Notes under the pieces: model-generated
Databases searched by the model: none
The model's input: only the letters and a program-made list of their open reading frames with translations
Told to the model about the DNA's origin: nothing
Assembly (NCBI GenBank): GCA_014529385.2
Contig: CM043942.1
Location: 107,461,141-107,525,140 of the forward strand
Reading direction: 5' to 3'
From: Adiantum capillus-veneris
Lineage: Eukaryota; Streptophyta; Polypodiopsida; Polypodiales; Pteridaceae
Length of the DNA stretch: 64,000 nucleotides
Program-made: the position numbers and the translations under genes
Shown here: positions 47,340 through 58,700 of the stretch, one piece after another
Numbering within the stretch: the stretch's first letter is position 1
Layout: each line of letters starts with the position of its first letter

Positions 47340-48200
47340 TTCTTTTAATTTGTAATCATCAAATGAAATGAAAAGTATCCTTCTTATTAAGATTTACTGA
47401 TCTTTTTCTTGTTCAAAACTTTCAATTTTGATTTATAATTTTGTTAGCATTAGATTGTGCTTTTTTAGTTTGAAAAACATTATCAAAGATCCAAGTCTTT
47501 TTGGCTATACTTAAGTTATTAATTGTGAAAGATGCAAGTCTTTTTGCTTTACCTAAGTTATTGATTGTCTATGTAATAGTCCTTAAAACAATATCAGATG
47601 GCTTTCTTGCACCCATGTCTCACATTGGTCTTTAGGTACGACAAGTGGTGACCTTGAAAGTATGGTCTCATATCTCGATCACGTGAAGAGACATGAAGCT
47701 TAAATATCACTACTATGTATCTAGTGTTAAACTCCATCGAGACAAAGATACTAGAGTGCCAAATTGCAGTCTAGTTTAAGTGAAAATCCATTTGAGCTAA
47801 GGTAAAACTTATAGTGCCTCATTTTTCTAGGATTCTACCCCATCAAGGAAGTTAGAATCTAGCACAAACCAATTAAGACTCTTTTGGAGCCTAGATAGGA
47901 CAATTCTTGGAACTTAAGAAACTTATTATAGAGTTAGAGTCTAGTTTAGATAAGCAAAACATCTTCAAACCACCACTTGACTTTCTTACTATTCAATATT
48001 CAAAGTCCCTTGAGGCTAAAAAATGACATACCTACTTGTAACCTAACTAATGAGTAAGTATATAGATCTAAGCAAGTATATATAATGAGTCTTCAAACTA
48101 ATAAACCAAGGGAAGAGAGTAGCAAGGTCCACTACATGTCCAAGCTCAACTCTAGACAACATAGAAAGATGCTAGTTCTACTAGTTGTCTAATTATAGGC
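47340..48200. other. AT-rich spacer containing the array orientation switch
   Basis: No gene seen. The last forward-type core is near 47,640 (ACAAGTGGTGACCTTG) and the first reverse-type core is near 48,218 (CACTTGTCCAACCTAT). The interval has no obvious terminal repeat or palindrome at its centre. Confidence 0.5.
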
Positions 48201-49243
48201 ATGAAGAAATGATAGAAGGTTGACCACTTGTCCAACCTATCATCTCTAGTAATATGGGAGGTTTGGACTTAAGATTCACCACTTAACCAACCTATACATC
48301 ATTGTATTATGAAGAGTAAAAAAGCAAAGCTCCACCACTTGTCCAATCTAGTTCTAAAATCCACATGGAGATAAGAAATCTCCACCATTTATCAAAGCTC
48401 TCTTCCATTAAAACATGAAAAAAATCAGCTATGTTGTACAGGGGGACTTTTTTCCAAGGTCCACCACTTGTCCAAGCTAGGATCCATTAAAACATGGAAA
48501 TAAACAAAGCTCCACCACTCGTCCAACCTTTAGAGTTGCAAAGTGTATGGGTTGTCTAAACTAGGGATGGGAAAATAATTGAAGGTCCACCACTTGAAAC
48601 ATGGAGAGAAGCAAGCTCCACCATGTATCCAATATGCTAGACTCCATTGAAACACCCTAGACCCATGATATTTTTTACATAGGGGATGTACATTCAAGGT
48701 CCACCACTTGTCCAACCTAATATCCCTAGTAGCTTGATAGGTTTGGTCTCAAGATTCACCACTTTTCCACTCTATGTCATTGTATTAAAAAGGATTGGGT
48801 TTCAAGGTCCACCACTTGTCCAACCTATAAGGTTATATTTTAAATGGTATTATTTCTCATAACTTGAACTACCCATGATATGTTTTACATGGGGGTTTTG
48901 TTTCAATGTCCGCCACTTGTCCAAGCTAGCTCTATTGAAACATAGAGAGAACCAAAGGTCCACCACTTGTCCAAGCTAGGCTATATTGAAACATGGAGAG
49001 AAGGATGCTCCACCATTTCTCCAAGATAGGCTTCATTGAAACATGGAGAGAAGCAAGCTCCACCATGTCTCCAAGCTAGGATCCATTTAAATACCCTAAA
49101 CCCATTTTATTTTGTACATAGGGGTTTTATTTCAAGGCTCACCACTTGTCTAACATATTATCCCTAGTAGCACGAGTGGTTTGGTCTCAAGATACACCAC
49201 TTGTACACTCTATGTCATTATATTAAGAAGAACTACGTGTTAA
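48200..49243 (-). repeat. satellite-like array, reversed orientation
   Basis: Same units as the left array but reverse-complemented: the core reads AAGGTCCACCACTTGTCCAA. The word TATCCCTAGTAG marks units near 48,720 and 49,153, about 433 bp apart. Confidence 0.87.
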
Positions 49244-50586
49244 CACTAGAATGGTAAGAGGACACTTTTATGTCCTTGGACACTTTTGTGTCCTGTTAAG
49301 TGACCATTTTGCTTGAATTATTTGAAGAGTATGAAAATGAATTTCTAGGTGCTATATATCCACAAAGTTGCCTTATGAGCTGAAAAAAACTTAGCATTTT
49401 TTTTGGAGTATCGATCTCACCATTAACCTTACTGTTGCACAACATTTTTGAACCTAAACTGTGTGAAAAAACGGGTCCTATTTTTGGCTTTTTTTCAATT
49501 GTTGGCAACTATACCACTCTAAACTTCATGTCTGTGAGGTTTAGATGGCTAGAGGCTAGGCCTTAATAGTTCTCAACATGTTTTGATGCTTGTAGGGAGA
49601 GCTAAGTGTTAAAATTGAAAGTTATGACCAATTTATAAGAATTGCATAATCCTGTTTTTTGGCCAAAATTAGCAGTTTTATGATTTTTTTGGTGGCTTTC
49701 TTGATATCCAAATTCAATTTTGATTGTGTAAGTGTAATTTATAACATATAGCTAATCTTCCTTGAGTTTTGGAGGACCTAATATGGTATATAGCATAGTA
49801 TATGATGATGGTTGAGTTTTTTGATTGCTGAAGAATACGATACATTTTAGAGTAGCAAGTATAAGTTTCTCAATATTTCTAGTTTCTTAGGCCAATTGTG
49901 TGTATTTTGTAGGTAGTAACCATATCTAATCATAGAATATAAACTTGGCTAGATATTGAGTAGTTTCTATGGGTTTCTAGAGGTCATAATGCTAAACCCA
50001 GTTTTTTCATGTTTGCTGTATTTAGCACTTTATCATTGCCCCCAAGGTTCCAATTGTAAGAGATCCATTATCCTTTTGACATGCTCCATGGCTCCTTTTG
50101 AATCCAAAGACCCAAAGGGAACTAAGAAAACATGTATATAGTATCTGTATTGAGCGTGACTATAGAAACTTTGATGATAGGTCCGTAGAATGGCAAAAAT
50201 GCAACTTTTTGGTACCTATTTTTTTTGCCCAAGAAATATTTTTTGAGGTAAAATCAACCATATGTTTTGGTCACCAACCCATTGAAGTTAACAGGGCATT
50301 TTATCTCATGTCCTACAAAAATCCCCACTCTTATTTATATGCAGTCAACCGTAAGAAATTGTTGTTTTGGGCAAAATGCAATGGTCCATCAACTTTGGAG
50401 ACTTGTAGTGACCAAGGGATGAGAAAATTTACAAGTTTCTCATTTTTTCCATATGTAGTAGTTATTGAACTATAAGCTCATGAAAGGATTTTTGAAAATG
50501 AGTGGATCTACTATGGTTTTGGAATTTTTTTCCAAAACCCTGAAAGGACACTTTTATGTCCTGTTAGGTTACCATTCTAGTGTTAA
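49240..50586 (+). mobile_element. CACTAG-terminus, TTAA-flanked transposon, copy 3 (1,339 bp)
   Basis: Element 49,244-50,582 with TTAA at 49,240-49,243 and 50,583-50,586. Both ends carry CACTAGAATGGTAA as an inverted repeat. The left end holds two hairpin-like blocks (GGACACTTTTATGTCC and GGACACTTTTGTGTCC); the right end has one. The array reads GTGTTAAGGTCC at the restored site. The interior resembles copy 2 along most of its length and has the same orientation on the plus strand, although the surrounding array is inverted. No recognised gene. Confidence 0.85.
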
Positions 50587-51215
50587 GGTCCACCACTTGT
50601 CCAACCTATAAGGTTATATCTTAAATGGTATCCTTTCTCACCACTTGAAATGCCCATGATATGTTTTACATGGGGGTTTCATTCCAAGGTCCACCACTTG
50701 TCCAAGCTAACTCTATTCAAACATAGAGAGAAGCAAAGGTCCACCACTTGTCCAAGATAACTCTATTCAAACATAGAGAGAAGCAAAGGTTCACCACTTG
50801 TCAAAGCTAGGATCCATTGAAACATGGAGAGAAGTAACCTCCATCATTTTTCCAAGATACGTGCCATTCAAACATGGAGAGAATCAAGATCTACCATGTA
50901 TCCAAGATGCTAAGCTCCATTGAAACACCCTAAAACCATGATATTTTGTACATGGGGTGTTTACATTCAAGGTCTACCACTTGTCTAACCTACTATACCT
51001 AGTAGAATGAGTGGTATGGTCTTAAGATTCACCACTTATCCAGTCTATGTCATTATATTAATAAGAACTGGGTGTTAAGGTTCACCACTTGTCCAACGTT
51101 TAAGGTTATATCTTAAATGGTATCCTTCACCAGTTGTCAAGTTCCATCAGCACTTTTCCAACCTATAAGGTTCTATCTTGAATGATATTTTTTCTCATCA
51201 CTTGTAATGCCCATG
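50583..51215 (-). repeat. satellite-like array, reversed (continuation)
   Basis: Reverse-oriented core and linkers continue from the transposon to the CCATG at 51,211-51,215, where the outer LTR element begins. Confidence 0.87.
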
Positions 51216-51549
51216 TGTATGTGCCCGGACCGCACATAGCTGCAAATGACCACATTACTCACATTGGGAGTGTCCAGCATGTCTTCATGTACCTTCATGT
51301 GGGAATAATCCCTTAGAAGGAGGGGATCTCAAGAGTCATAATCAGGAAGGGCTACTAGGATATGAAAGGGTGCTCATTATTTCTACATAAGGAAGGGTTT
51401 CCTTTGTACGCTGTATCCGGATTTCTCATAATCAAAGGCTATGGAATCTGATGTATTCTTATTCTCTCTCTCTCTAATGTTGTGTTGTGCTTCTCTCTCT
51501 CTGCATTTCTGTGAGCATAGTCTCGTAATAGACAACCATGCATATTACA
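51216..51549. repeat. LTR of the outer element, left copy
   Basis: Begins TGTATGTGCCCGGACCGCAC and ends CATATTACA. Includes a segment (about 51,250-51,290) that the right copy lacks, and short (CT)n runs. Confidence 0.8.
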
Positions 51550-51665
51550 CTCCGCTTCCTTATTTCGAGCCCGCTCACCACCAGCAGCGCCACTGCCAGA
51601 ATGGAGGATGCAATCCATGGTATGCAGTGTTCTATAGCGCACCTAGTTCGGGAGGCAGATTAGAT

Positions 51666-51696
51666 ATGAACGTTGATGGTGCAAAGGATAGGGCAG
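51666..51696 (+). pseudogene. LEA-like gene fragment, first part (interrupted by the nested element)
   Basis: ATG at 51,666 followed by NVDGAKDRA. The frame continues exactly at 60,283 when the nested element and one GGCAG are removed, so it was one reading frame before the insertion. See the second part for the assignment. Confidence 0.5.
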
Positions 51697-51946
51697 TGTG
51701 CGCTCCTTGCCGCACTGTCGAAGCAAGGGACTTGCCGATACACCGTGTGCGAGCCACAAACGGCTCCAAGCACACAACAAGCCTAAACTAGCAAGCTCAA
51801 GAAAACAAAGGGTGTGTCACTCACCGCTCTACGCTCGCCTTCGTGGTGGATTCCTCGCCGCGATGAAGAAGAAGCTGCAGTCGTGCTGCGCTCAACCGCT
51901 TCGCCGCCGTCGTGCCTTCGTAATGCTCGATCGCACACACACTCTC

Positions 51947-51977
<31 letters not shown>

Positions 51978-52270
51978 AGGAGGTGAAGAAGAAGAAGATG
52001 GAGATGGAGCAAGAGCACTCTTCAATTGCACAAATGAGAGAATGAGTAAAAATTAGGTTTAGTTGGCTTTTATAGGAGCTCACCCCATTCACACTTGGGC
52101 GCCCATGCTTAACCAACTAATCCCTTGAATGTCCAAGTTAAAGTGCGCCTCTCATCGACGATCACTCTACCTTTCCCTATTGGTCCGACAAGCCCGGTAC
52201 CTGACTCTACCAAATACATAATACACGTCCATCGTAGGTGATGGGTGTCCGTGAGCCGTGAGGGTTAACA
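51697..52270 (-). repeat. 3' LTR of the gag-protease element
   Basis: Read on the minus strand, begins TGTTAACCC and ends GCGCACA. Contains a TATA box (minus-strand CCTATAAAAG, about 52,067-52,076) and a (CT)n/(CA)n block near 51,950-51,976. Confidence 0.92.
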
Positions 52271-53903
52271 TGCCCCGCTTCCTGATGTAGATTCCGTCCT
52301 CGGAAGCTATTGAGTTGAAGCTGGTTCGTCGAGGTGGAAGAGAATTTGAGATGAATGTCCTTAGCCTTCTTCAGTCACTGCAAAATCAAACAACATTGGC
52401 ACAGTAATGGCATTCTCTTAAAAAGTATATGCAGTTTTAGGGAGACACATTGATTGGTCAAAGAATTTCAAACAATTTGTTAGCAATGAACATTAAATTG
52501 CAATGTAATCAAATGCATAAACAGATGTAAAGGTAGAAAATTAAACAAGTCTGGGGTCGCTAATTTGACGGTCGAAAAGCACTAGAGATCGAATATTAAT
52601 ACCATGGGTAAGCTTCTTAATTTTCTGTGGTCAATTAAGTTGTTTAATCGCGAGAGCCAAGTATTCATGTTCGAGGGTGACTAGAGGCTATATCTAGAAA
52701 ACCTTGTAGTTAAGCTACCATAAAAGGAATTTCTCATGAAATCATCGCCTGACTGATTACTTTTTCTTTGACCCCCCAAAGTCTTTTCACATTGATTCAA
52801 TTATGATGTGTGTGCTTATTTTGTATGCCTTGGGTTTTTTGCTTTTCAAGGAAAAGCGCCCACACTGGGAACCTCTAGGGCTCTAGTACCATAGGCGATA
52901 CATGTGAGTGAAGTACCAAATCAAGCTGAGATTTCTCTTCCAGCTTAAAATTTTACATTGTGGCACTTTGATTTTTTGCTTGTTCATTTTCAGCATTTAA
53001 ATTTTGTAACTTTGGGGGGTCATATAACACTGTTACATTCCCCAGGCTCATCACATTAGTAAACTCCCTTTATAATACTTAAGCTAAAGGTCAATAGGGT
53101 TAAGCCCACTAGAAAGCCCTAGTACATTTCATACAATGCTGCCTAAATCGGATTAAGAACCTAAGTAACCATTGCTTATTAGGAAGGCATTCCCCATGGT
53201 ATTAAGAGAAGATTTCTAATACCTAGCTTGGTCAAACTAGCTTAGTCGGACTGCTTGATTTTTACACCTAAACAAGTGATTATGACAAAACATTACATTG
53301 AATTAAATGTTTGATACTAAGCAAATGCGCTGAATATTATGCTACCAATCACAATCAAAGCAGACAATCATAGATGCAAAAAGATAACGGCAATGCTAAT
53401 GGACAAGAAACACCTGTTTGTGTCGATGGTCGCGCTTGATTTGAAGTGTGAACGAGAGAAAGGTTCCATGAAGGTCCAAATCCTATCAATAGCAACACGC
53501 TCCTGTACACACTAGGAAACAAAAGGAATACCTCCAGGAGGCACATTAGTGGGAAAAGAGAACTTTGCTAATCACTCAACTCTAAAACAGAAACACTCCT
53601 ATCGTACTAATCTTACCTACCCTCCATCACTCAAGTGATGAGGATCAAAGGTGTTTTATGGCATAGGTTTCTGTTTCACTGTACCAGATGTGACATGTGT
53701 AGGTCTGAGTCAATGTTTTGACTTTAATGTGCATACTCGTTTGCTAATTGCTCTTGCTCTTTATTTTTTGTTTTTTTTTTGTGAGTATAAAGCTTTATAT
53801 GTACATTCCCTAAGATCGGAGATTAAGAGGTCAGGGAAAAAGGTTGAGAGGGAAACAAGTGAATAATGGATGTCAGCAAACACTCCCCCCTTCCTTGGGT
53901 AGA
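52271..53903. other. non-coding interior of the gag-protease element
   Basis: 1.6 kb between the protease frame and the 3' LTR with no reverse transcriptase, RNase H or integrase motif in any frame. The minus-strand purine tract AGGAAGCGGGGCA (52,271-52,283) borders the LTR. Confidence 0.65.
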
Positions 53904-55628
53904 TCATACCATTTGAAATGAGCTTGTCACCCTTTGAAACCAATTGTTCCAGTTGGTAATAGGTGAGGATTTTTGCCAGTAGTTTTCTATTACCCTAGGT
54001 GCCTCGCCAAGTTGCAACGGTGGTAAGGTACTCTCCCAGGATTGAACTTGAAGTGGTTCATCAGGTGATTCTTGAACACTGGGAGGTGTGGATTCTTTGG
54101 TAGCTTCATGGAGGTCCACTACTATAGATGGAGGCGGTGTAGAAGCTTTTACCTCTATGGATGTATTACATGAGGAGCTAGAATCTTCATGGGACTCCCC
54201 CCTTCCTGAGCTAGGTGGAACAAATCGTTCTTTCTTTGGTACCCAAACTAGCTCGGGAGCAGGTGTGTAGCATTCTGTGATTTTTTCCTTTCCACGATCA
54301 TTGATTCGTTTTGGAGCTACGGGATTGGGATCACTTGGGTCAGGTGATAGGTAAGAGCACAATCTACGTTTGGGCACCCAGATTTGATCATTTCCTTGAT
54401 AGTAGCCTTGGGCTTCCAATAGTCGTTTAGGGATCCATCGCAACATTTTCTTACTTTTCTTGGAGCGAGTGGTACGTTTCTTACAAGGCTTCTGTTTTTT
54501 AGCACTAGATATGGTCACTAAAGAAGCTTTAGGGACCCACTTGTATGTTTTCTTCGTTACATTAGGATGAGTCTTGTCGGAAGCGATATGCATTGCTTGT
54601 AGCATATTTAAGGGTACAGGAATTTCATCCCCCTCAGGTGTTACCCAGGTCGTCCCCCTATTTCCCCAAGTGTCTATGGTTGATGCTAGGTGGACCCAAT
54701 TCACATTGTCTGATTCAGTCATCCCAGGTAGGATATCCATATAAGGAGAATCTTGGCCAATGTCTGTATCCTTCTTACAAGTGTAACAATATTGTAGTGG
54801 GGCCGAGTGAACTGTGGTGTCATAGCGATGATCAATAATGGTTTTACTCCCTAAGGGGTGTACCTTACCAGTCACCAAATCCACTCTAAGGACAGAGTCT
54901 TGGAATTGCAAATAGACATGATTTTTAGACCAATCGTGAACCATTTGTGCTTCCCTCATGAATGGTCGTCCTAAAATCATTTCATATGACATAAGGTGTT
55001 TAGAGAAATCCATTACAATGAACGTATGTCGTACCTTGTATCCTAGAACTTTGATCTTAAGATCCTTGAGCATCCCCATAGGTTTGGCTATGGTACCGTT
55101 TGCCATCTTTACCACAATGTTAGTAACACTGAGGCGGGGTTTTCCCATGGATTCCCAACAATCTTTTGTAACGATGCTAACTCCCGCACCACCATCAAGA
55201 ATTCCCTTTATAGTTAATCCCTTGGTAGTGATGGGTAGGGTCGCATTAGACTCGTCGCCTTCAAAATACTACCCTAATTCGTTAATGGGTACCTCGATCA
55301 CAGACTCGTGTCCATCTAAGTCAAGTGATTGCACATGATTTTCTTCATCAATCATAATCGAGTCAGGCCTATTTGGTTGCGCAAATTGCGGTAATCCCGT
55401 TCGTAGCTCTCCGTTAAGGAATGCTCGAAGTGCAAGGAATAACTCAGGATCTCCATACAGCTTTGCTATGATCGTGGTTCGGACCTCAGAAGACATGAAG
55501 TCCACTAGTTTGGCAACATTCATTGGCGTTTTGCAGGGTGTAGGTCCTTGACTAGGAACTGGTGAGGATGGAATCTCATATTCCTCAATGGGATCAGGTA
55601 TTCCTTCGTTAAACATCCTTTCCAACAA
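53904..55628 (-). pseudogene. retropepsin-type protease frame with WxPK-repeat C-terminus
   Basis: One minus-strand frame from 55,628 to 53,904, interrupted only by a TAG at 55,269-55,271. After that stop comes the aspartic protease core, with the active site KGILDGGAGVSIVT (DGGA in place of the usual D-T/S-G-A) and EMILGRPFM, the family's second landmark. The protease would cut Gag inside the particle. The next 300 residues are unusual: four W-x-P-K motifs (Trp at residues 204, 238, 257 and 302 counted from the MGKPRL methionine) spread through a Lys/Arg-rich region, then a Pro/Ser-rich tail. No reverse transcriptase follows. Frame breaks between 55,628 and the Gag stop at 55,777 suggest the Gag-protease junction is damaged. 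Confidence 0.75.
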
Positions 55629-55776
55629 GAAGGGTGTATGCTCACTTTCTGATGTCCTGTCCCACTCCCTTCTTGGATGATACTAGATATGGCTAACGGT
55701 CTATGGTTCATGTGAGGTGGATGAACTTGCGTGGGAAACACTGTGTCATGAATTTTGACCTGCATGGGTTCTGGTT

Positions 55777-58700
55777 CTAGTTTCCTTTGAGTCTCCCCAC
55801 TAAACCTCTTAGATGTTTCACCTGCTTAATCTCGTCTACAGGGTTTGGGTACGTCCCAATCTTCTTTTTACGATTTTTCCCTTTTTGCCCCTGCGGTTTA
55901 TCTTGGGGGTCTTGGATTGGATTTGGAAACACTTGTGGTGTTTTCAGAGGCTCTTTATGGTTTTCTCTTATTCGGTTTTCATTTGGTTCCATGTTACGGT
56001 TTTCTTTGTCGGTCTTTCCCTTTGTGGTATTGGTTCTAGTCTCCATTGTCTCGACTGAATCTGAATCATCCTCGAGGTCATTCATATACACGGGGTCATC
56101 TCCTGTTCCTATGTTTGTTTTGGAACTTGGCTTTGAATTTTCCGTATTCTGCGACTTCTTCCTTCGTGTCTTCTTTTTCTTTGCTTGGATAACTGACGCG
56201 GTATCTCTCTCTTCGAGGATATGGCCTGGCCCTTGAAGCATGGACCGTGTAATCGCATAAGCGGGTGCGACGGGTGGTATTGGTGATGTCACACTAGCAA
56301 TTTCGACCAAATTCAGGGGTGTGATTTTAGGCGCATTTGGGTTATAGGGGCATTGGGCAATCAAGTGATCTATGCCACAACGATTACATGTGAGTATTGG
56401 CATTGCAGACGTGCTCCCTTGATTCACTTGCATTTGTGAAGCATTCTTTTGCAGCCTAATAGGGCACTCCGCTGCTCGATGTGGTCCACCACACTCGTAG
56501 CATTGAAGAGGTGGCCTCCTAGCCTGGGTGTTGATATTTTGACCTCTGGATGCGAGAGCAGCAGCTTGATAAACCGGCTTGACTTGTCCCCAACAATCTT
56601 CCATGTAGTATATAGGACACTCTTCCAATGTATCAAGTCCGTAGGCAATACTAGTGTCTATTTCCTCCTCACAACCATATGCATAAGCATTAGATGGCTC
56701 GCAACCCACTTGGTTCATAGGGGCGACTCTTGGATGCGGGGGTTGCGGTCCTAGCACAGGAGGTGGTAGCGGTGTAGCTTGTAAAACATTTTGAGGTCTA
56801 GGGACCATGTGTTGCGGTAGTTGCTCAACATGTGGAGTAGGCATCAATACAGGAGCTCGAGGTGCATCCGTCCAGGCTACAGGTGGTCTATTTGCCATCA
56901 TACGTTTGATCATTAAACAATCCTTAGCTTGGTGACCATACCTACCACATGCGTTGCAAGTTCCATTAAATTTTACTCTAAATGTAGGGCACTCACTAGT
57001 GCTATGTGGACCTAAGCAAATGGAACACCATTGTTGCTCCCTTCTTGGATACATGTGACTATTTTGAGGGGGTCGATTATCCTTAAGAGACTCTTGGATT
57101 GCCTTGGTGAGGTCTGTCAAGAATGTCTCAAATACCTTTGGCTCATTGGCAATGGGCTTTGCAGTCATGGGTTCATACTCAATGGCTTGTGAGCTAGTGG
57201 ATCTCGTGTCAGTAGACACCCTCATGCCTGCTATCATCAAGTTGTCCTCTAATTGGATTGCATTGGCAGTGACATCTTCCCAGGTTGTGATACCTCTAAT
57301 CACTAGTCCATTATAGATTCCTTCATTCCTCAACCCTCGAATGAATCGATCAAGCAGTTGGTTATTGTTGAAGCGCTCATTTACAGGGCAACGAGAGTTT
57401 AAGTGCTTTAGACGACTAATGAAGTCCCTTACTGACTCTCCTTCCTTACGTTCGGCCTTCTGTAGCTGAGATGCTACACCCCAAAGCACACCTTCTCGTA
57501 TGTACTCCTTTAGAAACAACCTTCGAAGGGTAGGGTAGATTGTTTTCTCGTCCACCCTTAGGGTCCTATACCAATCTCCAGCCTTCCCACTTAATGTCAA
57601 GCTTAAGGCATTGCACTTATGTAGTTCGTTGCGTTCCCCTAAGGAATCACATACTTGTTCAAACACTTCAATGTGTTTTCTAGCATCTTCGTCCCCATTG
57701 AATTTTTGCGTGAGTTTGGCAATTTGTACTGCCTTACTTCTAGGCTCTCTATCAGATGCGTGACGCATATTTTCCGCGATAGATCGACCTATGGTTTGAG
57801 CAAACGCTGCCAAGTCACCTATGTGAGGAGGTAGGGCCGGTGGAGGTACTCTTGGAATCATATGTGGGAGAGGAACGGGTACCGGTCTTGGCATATGTAT
57901 AGATGATGCAGGATATGGAACATAACCGGGCATAGGTCCACTCGGATAAGGGCTAGGGAGCGGCACTCGAGGAGCATAAGCAAGTGGTACTATTGGAGGT
58001 GTGGGGGCCATGTGTGCATAAGGGGCTAGAGGCACATATGGTCGAGGCCCCATATTAGGTATAACGACACTAGGTAGTGGCACTGCGCTAACCGTAGATG
58101 TCATCGGTACATTCTCTCTTAGGCTTATCCTTGGAGTGAGCACTGTGTTTTCCTTAATAGAGGGTTGAGCCAAGTTAGGGAAGCTAAAGTTTTCGCTCGG
58201 AGGCTCAGATTGCATAGAGACCCCAGGTGAAATGACGTAAGATGGGTCCATGGGGCTCATTAGAGGAGTCTCCATTTGTGATAGAGTAGGCTGTTGAGCC
58301 TTGCTCGTATCCAGAAATCTCATGGGGCCAGTTGAGAGTATATTTACCCCTCGGTTTTGCCTTTCTGATTGAATAATGCCATGGATAACATTACAGATCA
58401 TTTTCTGTTGATCTTCGATGCTCGTGGCACTAGAGGTGGATTGTACAATCTCTATCCATCCTACATGGTAGGCGTGGCCAGAGTGTAGATCCGTCAACAC
58501 CTCAGTGTGGAGGTCGTATGTCCAATGATCATTAATGAACAATCCTTCTAGAGTCGACGTGTTAATGGTTTCTTGTGAGGTAGAAGCAATGTTGCTCCCC
58601 GTGGTTTTACTTGTCACCAACGGTACTCTAGAGGGAACTTCTGAAGGAGGCAGCTCAACAGGGCCTTCTTGGTAAGAAGTTGGCAGGATATCCACATGGA

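Noticed and set aside
50098-50475. Open frame of 125 codons inside TTAA element copy 3
   Set aside because: The matching region of copy 2 is not open over the same length and no transposase motif is present.
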